DNA of 64,000 nt from CAVWCW01 sp963753615 (lineage in GTDB: Bacteria > Pseudomonadota > Gammaproteobacteria > Chromatiales > Chromatiaceae). The translations under genes and the position numbers were made by a program. This document shows, in pieces, positions 35,344-43,886 of this stretch. The notes below the pieces were generated by a model. The model was given only the letters and a program-made list of their open reading frames with translations. It was not told where the DNA came from and searched no databases. Every line of letters begins with the position of its first letter. The first letter of the stretch is position 1. The stretch is taken from assembly GCA_963753615.1 (NCBI GenBank), contig CAVWCW010000034.1, forward strand, positions 10,598-74,597, given 5' to 3'.

Positions 35344-36135
35344 TCAGTCTTCGGCTGTTACCAGGTCCCGATAGGCGTGCCAGGTGGCATGGCCGATCAA
35401 GGGCATGGCGACGATCAGGCCGATATAAAAGGTCACGATGCCGATACCGACGAACATGGCGATCAGGGCCGCCCACAACATCATTGGCCGCCAGTTCGCG
35501 AGTACCGCGTTCATGCTGGTGCGCATGGCGGTGACCACGTCCACCTGGCGGTCCATGAGCATCGGCGCGCTGACGGCGCTGACCGCAAAGGTGAACATCG
35601 CGATTGCGCCGCCGGTGAGGGTACCGGCAATCACGAAACCGATATTGTCGCCGGACAGGAACACCACCGGGATGAAGTTCTCCCAGGTCGGCATCGGTTG
35701 GGTGAAGAACAGGGCGAATACCAGATTGGCGGCCATCATCCACACCAACAGAATGAACAGCAGGATCAAGCCGAATGCGGACAGGTGAACGCGGTTGGCG
35801 TTCCAGGCCTCCAGGGCCTGGCAGAACTCCAGCGGTTGCGAGCGCTCCAGGTTGCGACTCATCTGGTACAGGCCGACCCCGAGCAGGGGCGCGATCAGAA
35901 AGTAGCCGGCCGCCAGGGGTGGCACCAGAAAGAACAGCGAGCCGTTGAACAGGCTGATGGTAAGCAGGTAGCTTAAGGCGACGAAGAAGGCGCCGTAGCT
36001 GAGGCTGAACCGGGGGGCCCGGCGCAGATCCTGCCAGCCCGCCTCGAGCCATCGCCAGGGGTGATCCAGGCTGATCTGTTTGACCTCCGGCAGCGGCGGT
36101 GGCACGTGGCTGTCGGTGACTGCGGTTTGACCCAT
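35344..36135 (-). CDS. DUF2189 family integral membrane protein
   Basis: This 263-residue protein starts with a soluble segment (VKQISLDHPWRWLEAGWQDL), then about six membrane helices, with PLLGVGLYQMSRNLE, FVIAGTLTGGAIAMFTFAVS and NWRPMMLWAALIAM typical of DUF2189. The family often sits in cytochrome oxidase neighbourhoods, as here beside SCO and heme A synthase, but its role is unknown. The ribosome site AGGAGGAA precedes the ATG. Confidence 0.85.
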   Translation of the reverse strand: MGQTAVTDSHVPPPLPEVKQISLDHPWRWLEAGWQDLRRAPRFSLSYGAFFVALSYLLTISLFNGSLFFLVPPLAAGYFLIAPLLGVGLYQMSRNLERSQPLEFCQALEAWNANRVHLSAFGLILLFILLVWMMAANLVFALFFTQPMPTWENFIPVVFLSGDNIGFVIAGTLTGGAIAMFTFAVSAVSAPMLMDRQVDVVTAMRTSMNAVLANWRPMMLWAALIAMFVGIGIVTFYIGLIVAMPLIGHATWHAYRDLVTAED

Positions 36136-36221
36136 TGGGTGGTTCCTCCTGTGGTTTTTCTAATCGTAGCTTAGATGTTGGCCGTGGGCGGTGCGCCGCC
36201 CCGGCGGTATTTTTCAGATAA

Positions 36222-36888
36222 TCATTGCCCCGACGCCGGGTACTTCGCAAGTATGCCCTCGATATCAGCCGCGATCTGGTCCGGGACATGGGGCGCGCCG
36301 AACAGGGCGCGCAGGCGCGCCTCCGGGTCCAGCAACACCAGGTGGGCCGAGTGGTCCAAGACGTAGCCGAGGGCGGTATCCACCTCATCGGCCTTGGCGT
36401 AGAGCACACCGAGTTGATCTGTCAGCCGGTGCAGGGCCGTCATCGTTGCCGGTCGCGCCGCGGAACCGCGGGTTGAAGAAGGCCAGGTATTCGCGGATCT
36501 TCTCCAGGCTGTCGCGTTCGGGGTCCACTGAAACGAACACCATCTCCAATGCCCCGTCCGCCGGAGTACCTTGCAATTTCTGCTCCACATTGTCCATGAT
36601 GGCCAGGGTGGTGGGACAGACGTCCGGGCAATGGGTATAGCCGAAACTGAGCAGGCTCCAGTGCCCGTCCAGGGTCTCGGGCGAGAAGCTGCCGCCCCGG
36701 GTGTCCCTGAGTTCGAACGGTTGCAATGGCCGGGGGTTCGGCACCAGGGTAGCGCTCTGGGGTTCGAACGGCGGTGCGGGCGGTTGTGAGGGGGTGCCTA
36801 ACCACAGCCCCAGGCCAAGGGCCAGGATCGCCAGCCCCAGGGCCAGCCCGACCCGGTTGCAGCGGGAGATAATTGTCTTGAACGCCAT
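36222..36888 (-). pseudogene. SCO1/SenC family copper chaperone, interrupted by one frameshift
   Basis: SCO proteins deliver copper to the CuA site of cytochrome oxidase. The 5' part encodes a membrane anchor and GHWSLLSFGYTHCPDVCPTT with the copper-binding CxxxC, then FVSVDPERDSLEKIREYLAF. Near 36440 the frame is lost after FNPRFRGATG. The C-terminal part continues in another frame (LHRLTDQLGVLYAKADEV; DPEARLRALFGAPHVPDQI), including the family His in LDHSAHLVLLD. The total length, 667 bases, is one base more than a 221-residue protein needs, so a single extra base explains it. It lies 3 bases after heme A synthase on the same strand. Confidence 0.82.
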
Positions 36889-36891
36889 GCT

Positions 36892-37899
36892 TCAGACCTC
36901 CTTCCGCGGGCGAGGATGCACGCCGTGCATCAGGGTTAGCAGCACCAGCAGGAGCACTGCGGCGCCGCCGTTGTGGGCCACCGCCACCGGCAGCGGCAAC
37001 TGGGCCAATACATTGGTGATCCCGAGACCGACCTGGAGACCGAGGGCCAGCCACAACACTGCTCCGAGGGCCGGCCAGGCGCCGCGCAGCAGGCGCAGCC
37101 CGAGCCACGCCAGGTAGATAAATACCAGCAGGGCGCCGAGGCGGTGACTGAGGTGGATGGCGGTGCGCGCCGGGCCGTCGAGCACGCCGAACTCGTAGTC
37201 GACGCCCAACCCCCGCCAGATCACGAAGCCTTCGCCGAAATCCGCGGGTGGCCACAAGGCGCCGCTATGGCAGGTCGGGAAGTCGGGGCAGGCGAGGGCG
37301 GCGTAGTTGGTGCTGGTCCAGCCGCCCAGGGTGATCTGGGCCAGCAGCAGCGCCAGCCCAAGCCAGGCCCAGGGCCGCAGCGCCTGCAAATCCGGCCCGG
37401 CGCGCGAGGCCCACCAATTGCCCTGGCGCAGGGTCAGCCACCAAAGCAGGCCGACGGTGGCCATGCCCCCCAATAAGTGAGCGGTAACGATGGCCGGCTT
37501 GACCAGCAGGGTCACCGTCCACATGCCGAGCAGGGCCTGGAAGATCACCAGCCCGAGCAAGGCCAAGGGGGTGCCAAGAAGTTGTGTCGGGTCGGCGCGC
37601 CGGCGGCGCCAGGCCGCCACTGCCAGGCCCAGGATCAGCAGCCCCAGGGTGCCGGCGAAGTAGCGGTGGGCCATTTCCTTCCAGGCCTTAGCGCTGTCCA
37701 CCGGGCGTTGGGGATACTCGGCGCTGGCGGACTCGATCTCCTGGGCGCTGTCCGGAGCCACCAACTGGCCGTAGCAGCCGGGCCAGTCGGGGCAACCGAG
37801 ACCAGCGTCGCTGAGCCGCACATAGGCGCCGAGCATGATCACCGCCAGGGCGAACAGGGTGACCAGGAAGGAGGCGCGCACAAAGTTGGTTCGGATCAT
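36892..37899 (-). CDS. ctaA: Heme A synthase (COX15/CtaA)
   Basis: This 335-residue membrane enzyme oxidises heme O to heme A for aa3-type oxidase. The family N-terminus LGAYVRLSDAGLGCPDWPGC is present, and its internal duplicate appears as GGWTSTNYAALACPDFPTC. HRYFAGTLGLL and IHLSHRLGALLVF give the paired His ligands, and HNGGAAVLLLVLL ends the protein. The ATG at 37899 is chosen over an open extension to 38010. It is divergent from the oxidase-like gene at 38004. Confidence 0.95.
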   Translation of the reverse strand: MIRTNFVRASFLVTLFALAVIMLGAYVRLSDAGLGCPDWPGCYGQLVAPDSAQEIESASAEYPQRPVDSAKAWKEMAHRYFAGTLGLLILGLAVAAWRRRRADPTQLLGTPLALLGLVIFQALLGMWTVTLLVKPAIVTAHLLGGMATVGLLWWLTLRQGNWWASRAGPDLQALRPWAWLGLALLLAQITLGGWTSTNYAALACPDFPTCHSGALWPPADFGEGFVIWRGLGVDYEFGVLDGPARTAIHLSHRLGALLVFIYLAWLGLRLLRGAWPALGAVLWLALGLQVGLGITNVLAQLPLPVAVAHNGGAAVLLLVLLTLMHGVHPRPRKEV

Positions 37900-37952
37900 C
37901 GTTCGTCTTGCTCTAACACAGGGCGCGGCGGCCTCGGATTGGGGAATCGGGG

Positions 37953-37958
37953 TATAAT
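37953..37958 (+). promoter_or_regulatory. Consensus -10 box upstream of the oxidase-like gene
   Basis: A perfect TATAAT lies 45 bases before the GTG at 38004, between the divergent ctaA and oxidase-like genes. No good -35 hexamer is found at 16-18 bases, so an activator may be needed. Confidence 0.45.
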
Positions 37959-38003
37959 AACCGGATTTTTCTCGATTCGGCCCGGAGGGAGGGGCTGCCG
38001 CCC

Positions 38004-39380
38004 GTGACAACCGAAAATTCGACCTCCACCCTCACCCGCTTGGAGCCGGCCGTCGCCGGCGGCCGTCGCCTGGCTGCCGGATGGCTGCTGCTTGGCATCC
38101 TGGCCTTGGCGCTGGCGGGTATCTTCGCCATCCTGCTGGTGGTGTCTCGCAGCCCGGGGGCCGAGGCCTTCTTTCCGTGGGTGGATTTCTTCCACACTGC
38201 CCTGGTAGTTCATGTGGACCAATCGGTACTGATCTGGTTCCTGGCCTTCGCCGGCTGTCTTTGGACGCTCCACCGTGAGGCCGCGTTGCCCGCCCTGCAG
38301 TGGTTGGGCCTGGCGCTGGCGGTGGCGGGGACCCTGGTGATCGCGCTGGCGCCCTTCGCCGGGGCCGGCGATCCGCTGATGAACAACTACGTGCCGGTGC
38401 TGCAGCACCCGCTGTTTCACGCCGGGTTGATCCTGTTCGGCCTCGGGGTGGCGCTGCCGATGCTGCTGGCCGCCGCTTCCTGGAACGGCTTGCGCCAGGC
38501 CTGGCAGGCCGGCGACAGCCCGCGGCTGGCGGCCCTGAGCGCCGCCTGGGGTGGCGTATTCGCCCTGGTGGCATTGATTTGGGCCTGGTTCCAGGTGCCG
38601 CAGACCTTGGAGGGCAAAGGCTACTACGAGTACCTGTTCTGGGGCGGCGGCCACCTGCTGCAGGTGGCCTACACCCAGCTGATGCTGGCAGCCTGGCTTT
38701 GGATTGCCCGGCGCCTGGGTCTGCGCCTGCCCGGCGGCGAGCGCCTGATCATGGTCCTGGTGCTGCTGGGTGCGGCACCTATCCTGGCCATGCCGCTGAT
38801 CGAGGCCGGCTACGGTACGGTCTCCGCCGAGGCCCGCATTGCCTATACCCGGTTGATGCAATGGGGCGGGGGCATTGCCGCCATTCCCATCGGCCTGCTG
38901 CTGGCGGTGGCGCTGGCCCGGCGCCCGTCCATCGCCGCGTCCGATCGGGCTCTGTACCGGGCCCTCGTGACTTCGATGCTGCTTTTCGCCGCAGGCGGGC
39001 TGATCGGCTGGCTGATCGGCGGGGTCAATACGGTGATCCCGGCCCACTATCACGGTTCCATCGTCGGCGTCACCCTGGCCCTGATGGGGCTGACCTATCA
39101 TTTGCTGCCGGAACTCGGCTTTGCAGAACCGCCGCCCCGCCTGGCGCGGGTGCAGCCCGTAGTCTATGCCCTGGGCCAGTTGCTGCATGTCGGCGGACTG
39201 GCGGTTTCCGGCGCCATGGGCATTCAACGCAAGACCGCCGGTACCGCCCAGGGCCTGGACGAGTTGCCGAAGATCCTGGCCATGGGGGTGATGGGGCTGG
39301 GCGGCCTGCTGGCGGTGATCGGCGGCATCCTGTTCGTGGTGGCCGCCCTGATGGCGATTTTCGGACGCCGCAAGGCTTGA
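38004..39380 (+). CDS. Divergent heme-copper oxidase subunit I-like protein
   Basis: This 458-residue protein has about twelve transmembrane helices. Histidine blocks resemble subunit I of heme-copper oxidases: FFHTALVVHVDQSVLIW in an early helix, YEYLFWGGGHLLQVAY in the middle, and IPAHYHGSIVGVTLALMG with an HxH pair late. The His-His pair that ligates CuB is not evident; the segment at that place reads RIAYTRLMQWGGG. No subunit II or III follows. The GTG at 38004 has GGAGGGAGGGG upstream. It lies amid heme A/O synthesis and SCO genes. It could be a heme sensor, an assembly factor or an unusual oxidase. Confidence 0.7.
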   Translation: MTTENSTSTLTRLEPAVAGGRRLAAGWLLLGILALALAGIFAILLVVSRSPGAEAFFPWVDFFHTALVVHVDQSVLIWFLAFAGCLWTLHREAALPALQWLGLALAVAGTLVIALAPFAGAGDPLMNNYVPVLQHPLFHAGLILFGLGVALPMLLAAASWNGLRQAWQAGDSPRLAALSAAWGGVFALVALIWAWFQVPQTLEGKGYYEYLFWGGGHLLQVAYTQLMLAAWLWIARRLGLRLPGGERLIMVLVLLGAAPILAMPLIEAGYGTVSAEARIAYTRLMQWGGGIAAIPIGLLLAVALARRPSIAASDRALYRALVTSMLLFAAGGLIGWLIGGVNTVIPAHYHGSIVGVTLALMGLTYHLLPELGFAEPPPRLARVQPVVYALGQLLHVGGLAVSGAMGIQRKTAGTAQGLDELPKILAMGVMGLGGLLAVIGGILFVVAALMAIFGRRKA

Positions 39381-39463
39381 GTAGGGGGGCGCGGGTATTG
39401 AGCCCGCGTCCGGGTTAGGCCTGTTCATGCGATAGATCGCGCCGGCTCGGGCGCCCGAACCGA

Positions 39464-40378
39464 TTACAGGCTGCTCAGCCAGGGGCTGAGGTAGTGATCG
39501 ACCAGCAGCAGGGCGAACAGGGCGGTCAGATAGAAGATCGAGTAGCCGAAGGTCTTCATCGCGTGCTCGTCACCGTCGCTCAGCATCAGGCGTGCGGCGT
39601 GGTAGATAAAACCCAGGCCCAGGGCCAGGGCGCCCGCCAGATAGAGCAGTCCGCTCATGTGCATGGTGAACGGCATCAGGGACACCAGCAGCAGCATCAG
39701 GGTGTAGAGCATCACCTGGTGCTTGGTGAAACGCACGCCGTGGGTCACCGGCAGCATCGGGATGTCGGCGCGTGCATAGTCCTCGCGCCGGCGGATCGCC
39801 AGGGCCCAGAAGTGGGGCGGCGTCCAGACAAAGATGATCAGCAGCAGGACCAGCGCGTTGGCATGCACCTCGCCGGTCACCGCCACCCAGCCCAGCAGCG
39901 GCGGGGCGGCGCCTGCCAGACCGCCCCAGACGATGTTCTGGGGCGTGCTGCGCTTCAGGTACATGGTGTAGATCACCGCGTAGCCGATCAGGGCGCAGAA
40001 TGTGAGCAGGGCGGTCAGCGGGTTGATCAGGGCCACCAGGATCAGCATCGACAGGGCGGTCAGGCCCAGGGCGAAGGCCAGGGCGTGGGGAGTGTCCATC
40101 CGATGGGTTGGGATCGGACGGCTGCGGGTGCGGTCCATCAGGGCGTCGATGCGCTGATCCACTACGTGGTTGACCACCGCGCCCGCCGCAGCCGCAAGAC
40201 CGATCCCCAGCAGCCCGAACACCAGGGTCTGCCAGGGCACCATGCTGGGCGAAGCCAGCAACATGCCCACCAGGGCGGTAAACACGATCAGCGCCACCAC
40301 CTTGGGCTTGGTCAGCTCATAGTAGCTGCGCCAGCTGACGGAGTTCGCGTCTTCGATCACGATTTCACCTGTGGCCAT
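39464..40378 (-). CDS. ctaB: Protoheme IX farnesyltransferase (heme O synthase)
   Basis: This 304-residue UbiA-family enzyme adds farnesyl to heme B. The first motif YYELTKPKVVALIVFTALVG, the prenyl-diphosphate site NHVVDQRIDALMDRTRSRPI and the loop YTMYLKRSTPQNIVWGGLAG are all present, with nine or so helices. The ATG at 40378 overlaps the 3' end of the upstream CxxxC protein gene by 14 bases. Last gene of the SURF1-CxxxC-ctaB run; its product feeds heme A synthase. Confidence 0.95.
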   Translation of the reverse strand: MATGEIVIEDANSVSWRSYYELTKPKVVALIVFTALVGMLLASPSMVPWQTLVFGLLGIGLAAAAGAVVNHVVDQRIDALMDRTRSRPIPTHRMDTPHALAFALGLTALSMLILVALINPLTALLTFCALIGYAVIYTMYLKRSTPQNIVWGGLAGAAPPLLGWVAVTGEVHANALVLLLIIFVWTPPHFWALAIRRREDYARADIPMLPVTHGVRFTKHQVMLYTLMLLLVSLMPFTMHMSGLLYLAGALALGLGFIYHAARLMLSDGDEHAMKTFGYSIFYLTALFALLLVDHYLSPWLSSL

Positions 40379-41003
40379 ATTGCGCACCTTTTATCCAATT
40401 CTTAGAAGCTTTGAAGAGTTTTTCCAGGTCGTGCAGCATGTCCTGGGGCGGGGCCTCGGGGGAATACTGCATCATCAGGTTGCCGAAAGGGTCTACCAGG
40501 TAGCGCATTCCGGCAATCGGGGCGTCTTGCACCGCGAACAGCCGTTCCAGCGCCGGCGCCCGGTCGCCGTCGGCGAGCAGCACCTGGGTGCCCGAATACT
40601 GTTCCGCGATGCTCTCAGCGTCGGTGTCCGGCCTGGGCTGCTCCAGGATCAGCACCCGCTCCAAGCGGTAGCGATTCTCCGCCAGGGCCAGGCGCACCTG
40701 CTGCATATCGTGGACCTGGGATTGGCACTGGGCGTCGCATTGGCCGACGGCCACCGCCACCATGGTCCAGTTTCCCTGCAGCCCTTCCGGGGCATAATCC
40801 TGGCCGTCGAGCTGCTGCAACTGCAACTCGGCCAGCGGCCGCGGCGGGTCGATCAGCTCGCCCTTGTTGCTGCGCCCCGAGGGTAGATACTCAGGGTTGA
40901 AATAAAAGAACCAGGCGCCGATCACCGGCAGCGCAAAGATCGTCACCATAATCCAGAGCGGCATCAGGTTGCGCTTGGGCTGGCTCGTAGCGGTTTCGTT
41001 CAT
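40365..41003 (-). CDS. Membrane-anchored thioredoxin-fold protein of the cox assembly cluster
   Basis: This 212-residue protein has one N-terminal helix (LWIMVTIFALPVIGAWFFY) and a periplasmic domain. It carries a CxxxC motif (GQCDAQCQ, Cys89 and Cys93) placed like the copper motif of SCO proteins, and AGMRYLVDPFGNLMMQYSPE near the C-terminus. A role in copper or thiol handling for oxidase assembly is inferred from the motif and from the position between SURF1 and ctaB. The ATG at 41003 overlaps the SURF1 stop (4 bases). Confidence 0.75.
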   Translation of the reverse strand: MNETATSQPKRNLMPLWIMVTIFALPVIGAWFFYFNPEYLPSGRSNKGELIDPPRPLAELQLQQLDGQDYAPEGLQGNWTMVAVAVGQCDAQCQSQVHDMQQVRLALAENRYRLERVLILEQPRPDTDAESIAEQYSGTQVLLADGDRAPALERLFAVQDAPIAGMRYLVDPFGNLMMQYSPEAPPQDMLHDLEKLFKASKNWIKGAQYGHR

Positions 41004-41716
41004 AAGGTTTTCGGCTCCTTGCGCTCGAAACTCAGGCGCAGGTAGATCACGGCCGCGATCAGGGCGAAGGCGAACCACTGGATGGCGTAACCCAAATGCA
41101 TCATCGGGTTAGGCCGTTCCTGGGGCCAATTGCGCTGGAAGCCGTGGGGGCTTTCCGGGGACTGCAGCAGCAGCACCGGCGACAAGGGAACGCGCTCGCG
41201 GGCGGCGTAGTCCTCGATGGTGAAATAGGGCCAGCTTTGCCCCCAGTCCGCCGGATCGCCAAGGGCTATAGCGGGCGGGCTGGGCCGGTTGCTGACGCCC
41301 GCGACCTGGACCTTGGCGGCGGGAGCGGGGGCTGCCGGTGGCTGCCGTCCCTCGGCCGGCACCCAACCGCGGTTGACCATCAGGCGCAGCTCGGAGCCTT
41401 CCAGACGCAGCGGCGTGATGACCTGGTAGCCGACGCGGTTACCCTGGCGGCGGTTTTCCAAGAACACCTGGCGCTCCGGCTCGAATACGCCCTGAACCGT
41501 CAGTTCCCGGTGCGCCGGGATCGGGTCGGCCGCATTGGCGGCGTTCAGTTCCATCGGCGGCAGTTGCCGCAGGCGCTCCAGATCGTCCGCCATGCGCTGT
41601 TTCTCGGCGGCGCGATCGAGCTGCCACACGCCCAGCCCCAGCAGCAGCGGCATGGCTATACCGACGGCCGCCGTGGGCAGGATGCGTGGATGGAACTGGT
41701 AGTCGCGCAAATTCAT
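41000..41716 (-). CDS. SURF1 family cytochrome oxidase assembly protein
   Basis: This 238-residue protein has a helix at each end (LPTAAVGIAMPLLLGLGVWQ and HLGYAIQWFAFALIAAVIYL) with a periplasmic domain between. LGVWQLDRAAEK, VLGKPPPG-position FLENRRQGNRVGYQVITPL and VNRGWVPAEGR are family marks. SURF1 helps insert heme A into subunit I. First gene of a minus-strand run with the CxxxC protein and ctaB, divergent from the DUF2909 gene. Confidence 0.93.
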   Translation of the reverse strand: MNLRDYQFHPRILPTAAVGIAMPLLLGLGVWQLDRAAEKQRMADDLERLRQLPPMELNAANAADPIPAHRELTVQGVFEPERQVFLENRRQGNRVGYQVITPLRLEGSELRLMVNRGWVPAEGRQPPAAPAPAAKVQVAGVSNRPSPPAIALGDPADWGQSWPYFTIEDYAARERVPLSPVLLLQSPESPHGFQRNWPQERPNPMMHLGYAIQWFAFALIAAVIYLRLSFERKEPKTL

Positions 41717-41782
41717 ACAACTGCTATAGTGGAAAGTAACTTAAGTCGTTACAGAAAAACCATCGGAATCGGGGGCAGGACA

Positions 41783-41998
41783 TTGGACATCTATATCAAG
41801 CTACCGATTATTGTCATCCTGGGCTTCATCCTGTTTTCCCTCGGCCAGGGCATGTACTACCTGGCCAAGGACGACGGCAGCGTGGACAAGACCCGTGTCT
41901 TGCGTTCGCTCACGGTGCGCATCGTGTTGTCGCTGGCCCTGTTCGTTTTGCTCATGGTCGGCACCTACTTCGGAATCATCGAGCCCCACGGACGCTAG
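41783..41998 (+). CDS. Twin-transmembrane protein (DUF2909)
   Basis: This 71-residue protein has two helices (LPIIVILGFILFSLGQGMYY and VRIVLSLALFVLLMVGTYFG) separated by a charged loop. This is the twin-transmembrane family commonly found beside cytochrome oxidase genes. The start is a TTG at 41783 preceded by GGGGCAGGA; there is no nearby in-frame ATG that would keep the first helix. It ends at a strong bidirectional terminator. Confidence 0.8.
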   Translation: MDIYIKLPIIVILGFILFSLGQGMYYLAKDDGSVDKTRVLRSLTVRIVLSLALFVLLMVGTYFGIIEPHGR

Positions 41999-42010
41999 GC
42001 GTTACGCGCA

Positions 42011-42054
42011 AAAAGCCCGGGCGGCCAACCCACGGCCGCCCGGGCTTTTGTTTT
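42011..42054. terminator. Bidirectional rho-independent terminator
   Basis: A 16-bp perfect stem (AAAAGCCCGGGCGGCC with its complement at 42034-42049) encloses a 7-base loop, with T-rich tracts on both sides. It lies between the convergent DUF2909 gene and coxC and can stop transcription from either side. Confidence 0.92.
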
Positions 42055-42057
42055 GGC

Positions 42058-42927
42058 TCAGAGCCAGTACACGAAGATGAACAGGCCGAGCCAGACCACG
42101 TCCACGAAGTGCCAGTACCAGGCCACCGCCTCGAACGCGAAGTGGTTGTGCGGAGTGAAGTGGCCCTTCATGGCGCGCGCCGTTATCGCCGCCAGCATGA
42201 TCGCGCCCATGGTCACGTGGAAGCCGTGGAAGCCCGTCAGCATGTAGAAGGTGGAGCCGTAGACGCCGGATTCCAGAGTCAGGTTCAGTTCCGCGTAGGC
42301 GTGGCCGTACTCGTAGGCCTGCAGCACCACGAAGATGGCGCCTAGGGCGACGGTGGCGATCAAGCCCCAGACCAACTGCTTGTTATCGCCTTTCTTCAAC
42401 GCCCAGTGGGCCCAGGTAACGGTGGCGCCACTGGTGAGCAGGATCAGGGTGTTGATGGCCGGGATTCCCCAGGCGCCCATCGGCGTGAATCCCCCGCCCA
42501 AGTCGGCGGGGCCGGCGGTGGGCCAGTCGAGCACGAACTGGTTGTACAGCACCTCGTGGGTGACACCGAGGAAGCCCTCGCCGCCGAGCCAGGGCAGGGC
42601 GATAGTGCGGATATAGAACAGCGCCCCGAAGAAGCTGAGGAAGAAGAACACCTCGGAGGCGATGAACCAGAACATACCCTGGCGGAAGGAGCGGTCGACC
42701 TGGGCGTTGTAGCAGTCGCTCAGGCTCTCCTTGACCACGTCGCCGAACCAGCTGAACAGCAGGAAGGCGAACAGCAGGAAGCCGGCGAGGATCATAAAGC
42801 CGCCGAAGCTCACGTCATTGATGAACAGGGCGGTCCCGCTCAGCATCAAGAACACCGAAGCCATGGCCGTAATCGGCCAGGGACTGGGATCCGGAATAAA
42901 GTAATCACCATGACCTGCGGCTGACAT
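42058..42927 (-). CDS. coxC: Cytochrome c oxidase subunit III
   Basis: This 289-residue protein has seven predicted helices. The N-terminal YFIPDPSPWPITAMASVFLM and the late blocks STFYMLTGFHGFHVTMGAIM and FAFEAVAWYWHFVDVVWLGL are diagnostic of subunit III of aa3-type oxidase. It is the last gene of the minus-strand cox run and ends at the terminator at 42011. The upstream 138 bases hold no gene. Confidence 0.97.
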   Translation of the reverse strand: MSAAGHGDYFIPDPSPWPITAMASVFLMLSGTALFINDVSFGGFMILAGFLLFAFLLFSWFGDVVKESLSDCYNAQVDRSFRQGMFWFIASEVFFFLSFFGALFYIRTIALPWLGGEGFLGVTHEVLYNQFVLDWPTAGPADLGGGFTPMGAWGIPAINTLILLTSGATVTWAHWALKKGDNKQLVWGLIATVALGAIFVVLQAYEYGHAYAELNLTLESGVYGSTFYMLTGFHGFHVTMGAIMLAAITARAMKGHFTPHNHFAFEAVAWYWHFVDVVWLGLFIFVYWL

Positions 42928-43065
42928 TGGTATCCCCCTTGGAAATATCGGTTGAAGAGTTATGTTTTACGTATCTCGAACATCTGAGTCAGGCCGGGGC
43001 TGCTGGCGGAACTCGGAAACTCGTGCCTTGAGCATCATCCCATGAACGGCGGATGCACGCCTTGA

Positions 43066-43656
43066 CTATCCATTCTCGCTGGCCGCCTTGGCACTCTCGG
43101 TGGCCTCATGGGTGTTCATGAAGATATAGGACAGGGTCAAGGAGTTGATGTCGCCCGGCAACTGCGACATCACCTGAAAGCGCAGCGGCATCTCGCGGGT
43201 CTCGCCGGCACCCAGCTCCTGGCGCTGGAAGCAGAAGCACTCCAGTTTGGTCAAAAAGCCGCTGGCCTGCCAGGGCGCGACGCTGGCGATTGCCTGGCCT
43301 ACCACATCGCGGCTGGAGCGGTTGGTGACCTCGAACATCACTTCGTACATCTGCCCCGGCTGCACTTCCATGCGCCCGCCTTTTACCCGAAAGCTCCAGG
43401 GCAACTCGGGATGCACGTTGGTGTCGAACTTGACCGTAACCCGGCGTTCCGGGTCCACCGGCGCGGTCGCCATGGCGGTTGTCGGCGCGTTGCCCAGATC
43501 TCCTCGTACCTCCACCGACTGGGTGCCGGTGACCTTACACAAAAACCCGTAGAGCGGCACCATCGCGAATCCGAAGCCGAACATGCCCAGCACCAGCCCC
43601 GCGAGCAGCAGGGTAGTGCGGCGGTTCTTGCGGCCCTGGTCCGTGCCGGCGCTCAT
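43066..43656 (-). CDS. ctaG: Cytochrome c oxidase assembly protein CtaG/Cox11
   Basis: This 196-residue copper chaperone for the CuB centre has one N-terminal helix and a periplasmic Ig-like domain. FGFAMVPLYGFLCKVTGTQS and KLECFCFQRQELGAGE (the copper-binding CFCF) are present, as is NSLTLSYIFMNTHE. The ATG at 43656 overlaps the stop of the small upstream gene in an ATGA. It sits between coxA and coxC, the usual place. Confidence 0.96.
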   Translation of the reverse strand: MSAGTDQGRKNRRTTLLLAGLVLGMFGFGFAMVPLYGFLCKVTGTQSVEVRGDLGNAPTTAMATAPVDPERRVTVKFDTNVHPELPWSFRVKGGRMEVQPGQMYEVMFEVTNRSSRDVVGQAIASVAPWQASGFLTKLECFCFQRQELGAGETREMPLRFQVMSQLPGDINSLTLSYIFMNTHEATESAKAASENG

Positions 43657-43790
43657 TGGCCGCTGGTTCCCAGCTCCACCAGCCCGGTCCAGAAGGGCAC
43701 CGAGGTGAGCATGATAAACAGTGCCAGGCCGCCCAGGATCCAGGCGAGGCGAATATTCTTGCGTCGACGGTCGTCTTTCATCAGTTGCAT
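43653..43790 (-). CDS. 45-residue cytochrome oxidase small assembly protein
   Basis: The predicted protein begins with a basic segment (MQLMKDDRRRKNIRLAW), has one helix (ILGGLALFIMLTSVPFW) and ends LVELGTSGQ. Such a small single-helix protein is regularly found between coxA and ctaG in proteobacteria. The stop overlaps the ctaG start by 4 bases (ATGA). A second in-frame ATG three codons later is possible. Confidence 0.82.
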   Translation of the reverse strand: MQLMKDDRRRKNIRLAWILGGLALFIMLTSVPFWTGLVELGTSGQ

Positions 43791-43886
43791 TTCGGAAGCG
43801 CTTTCGGGAATTTCGGGTGATGCGGGGGCGTGGTCGTTCCTGCGGTTGAGGCCGGGGGCGGCGGCTACCGCCCCCGGCCAACCGGC

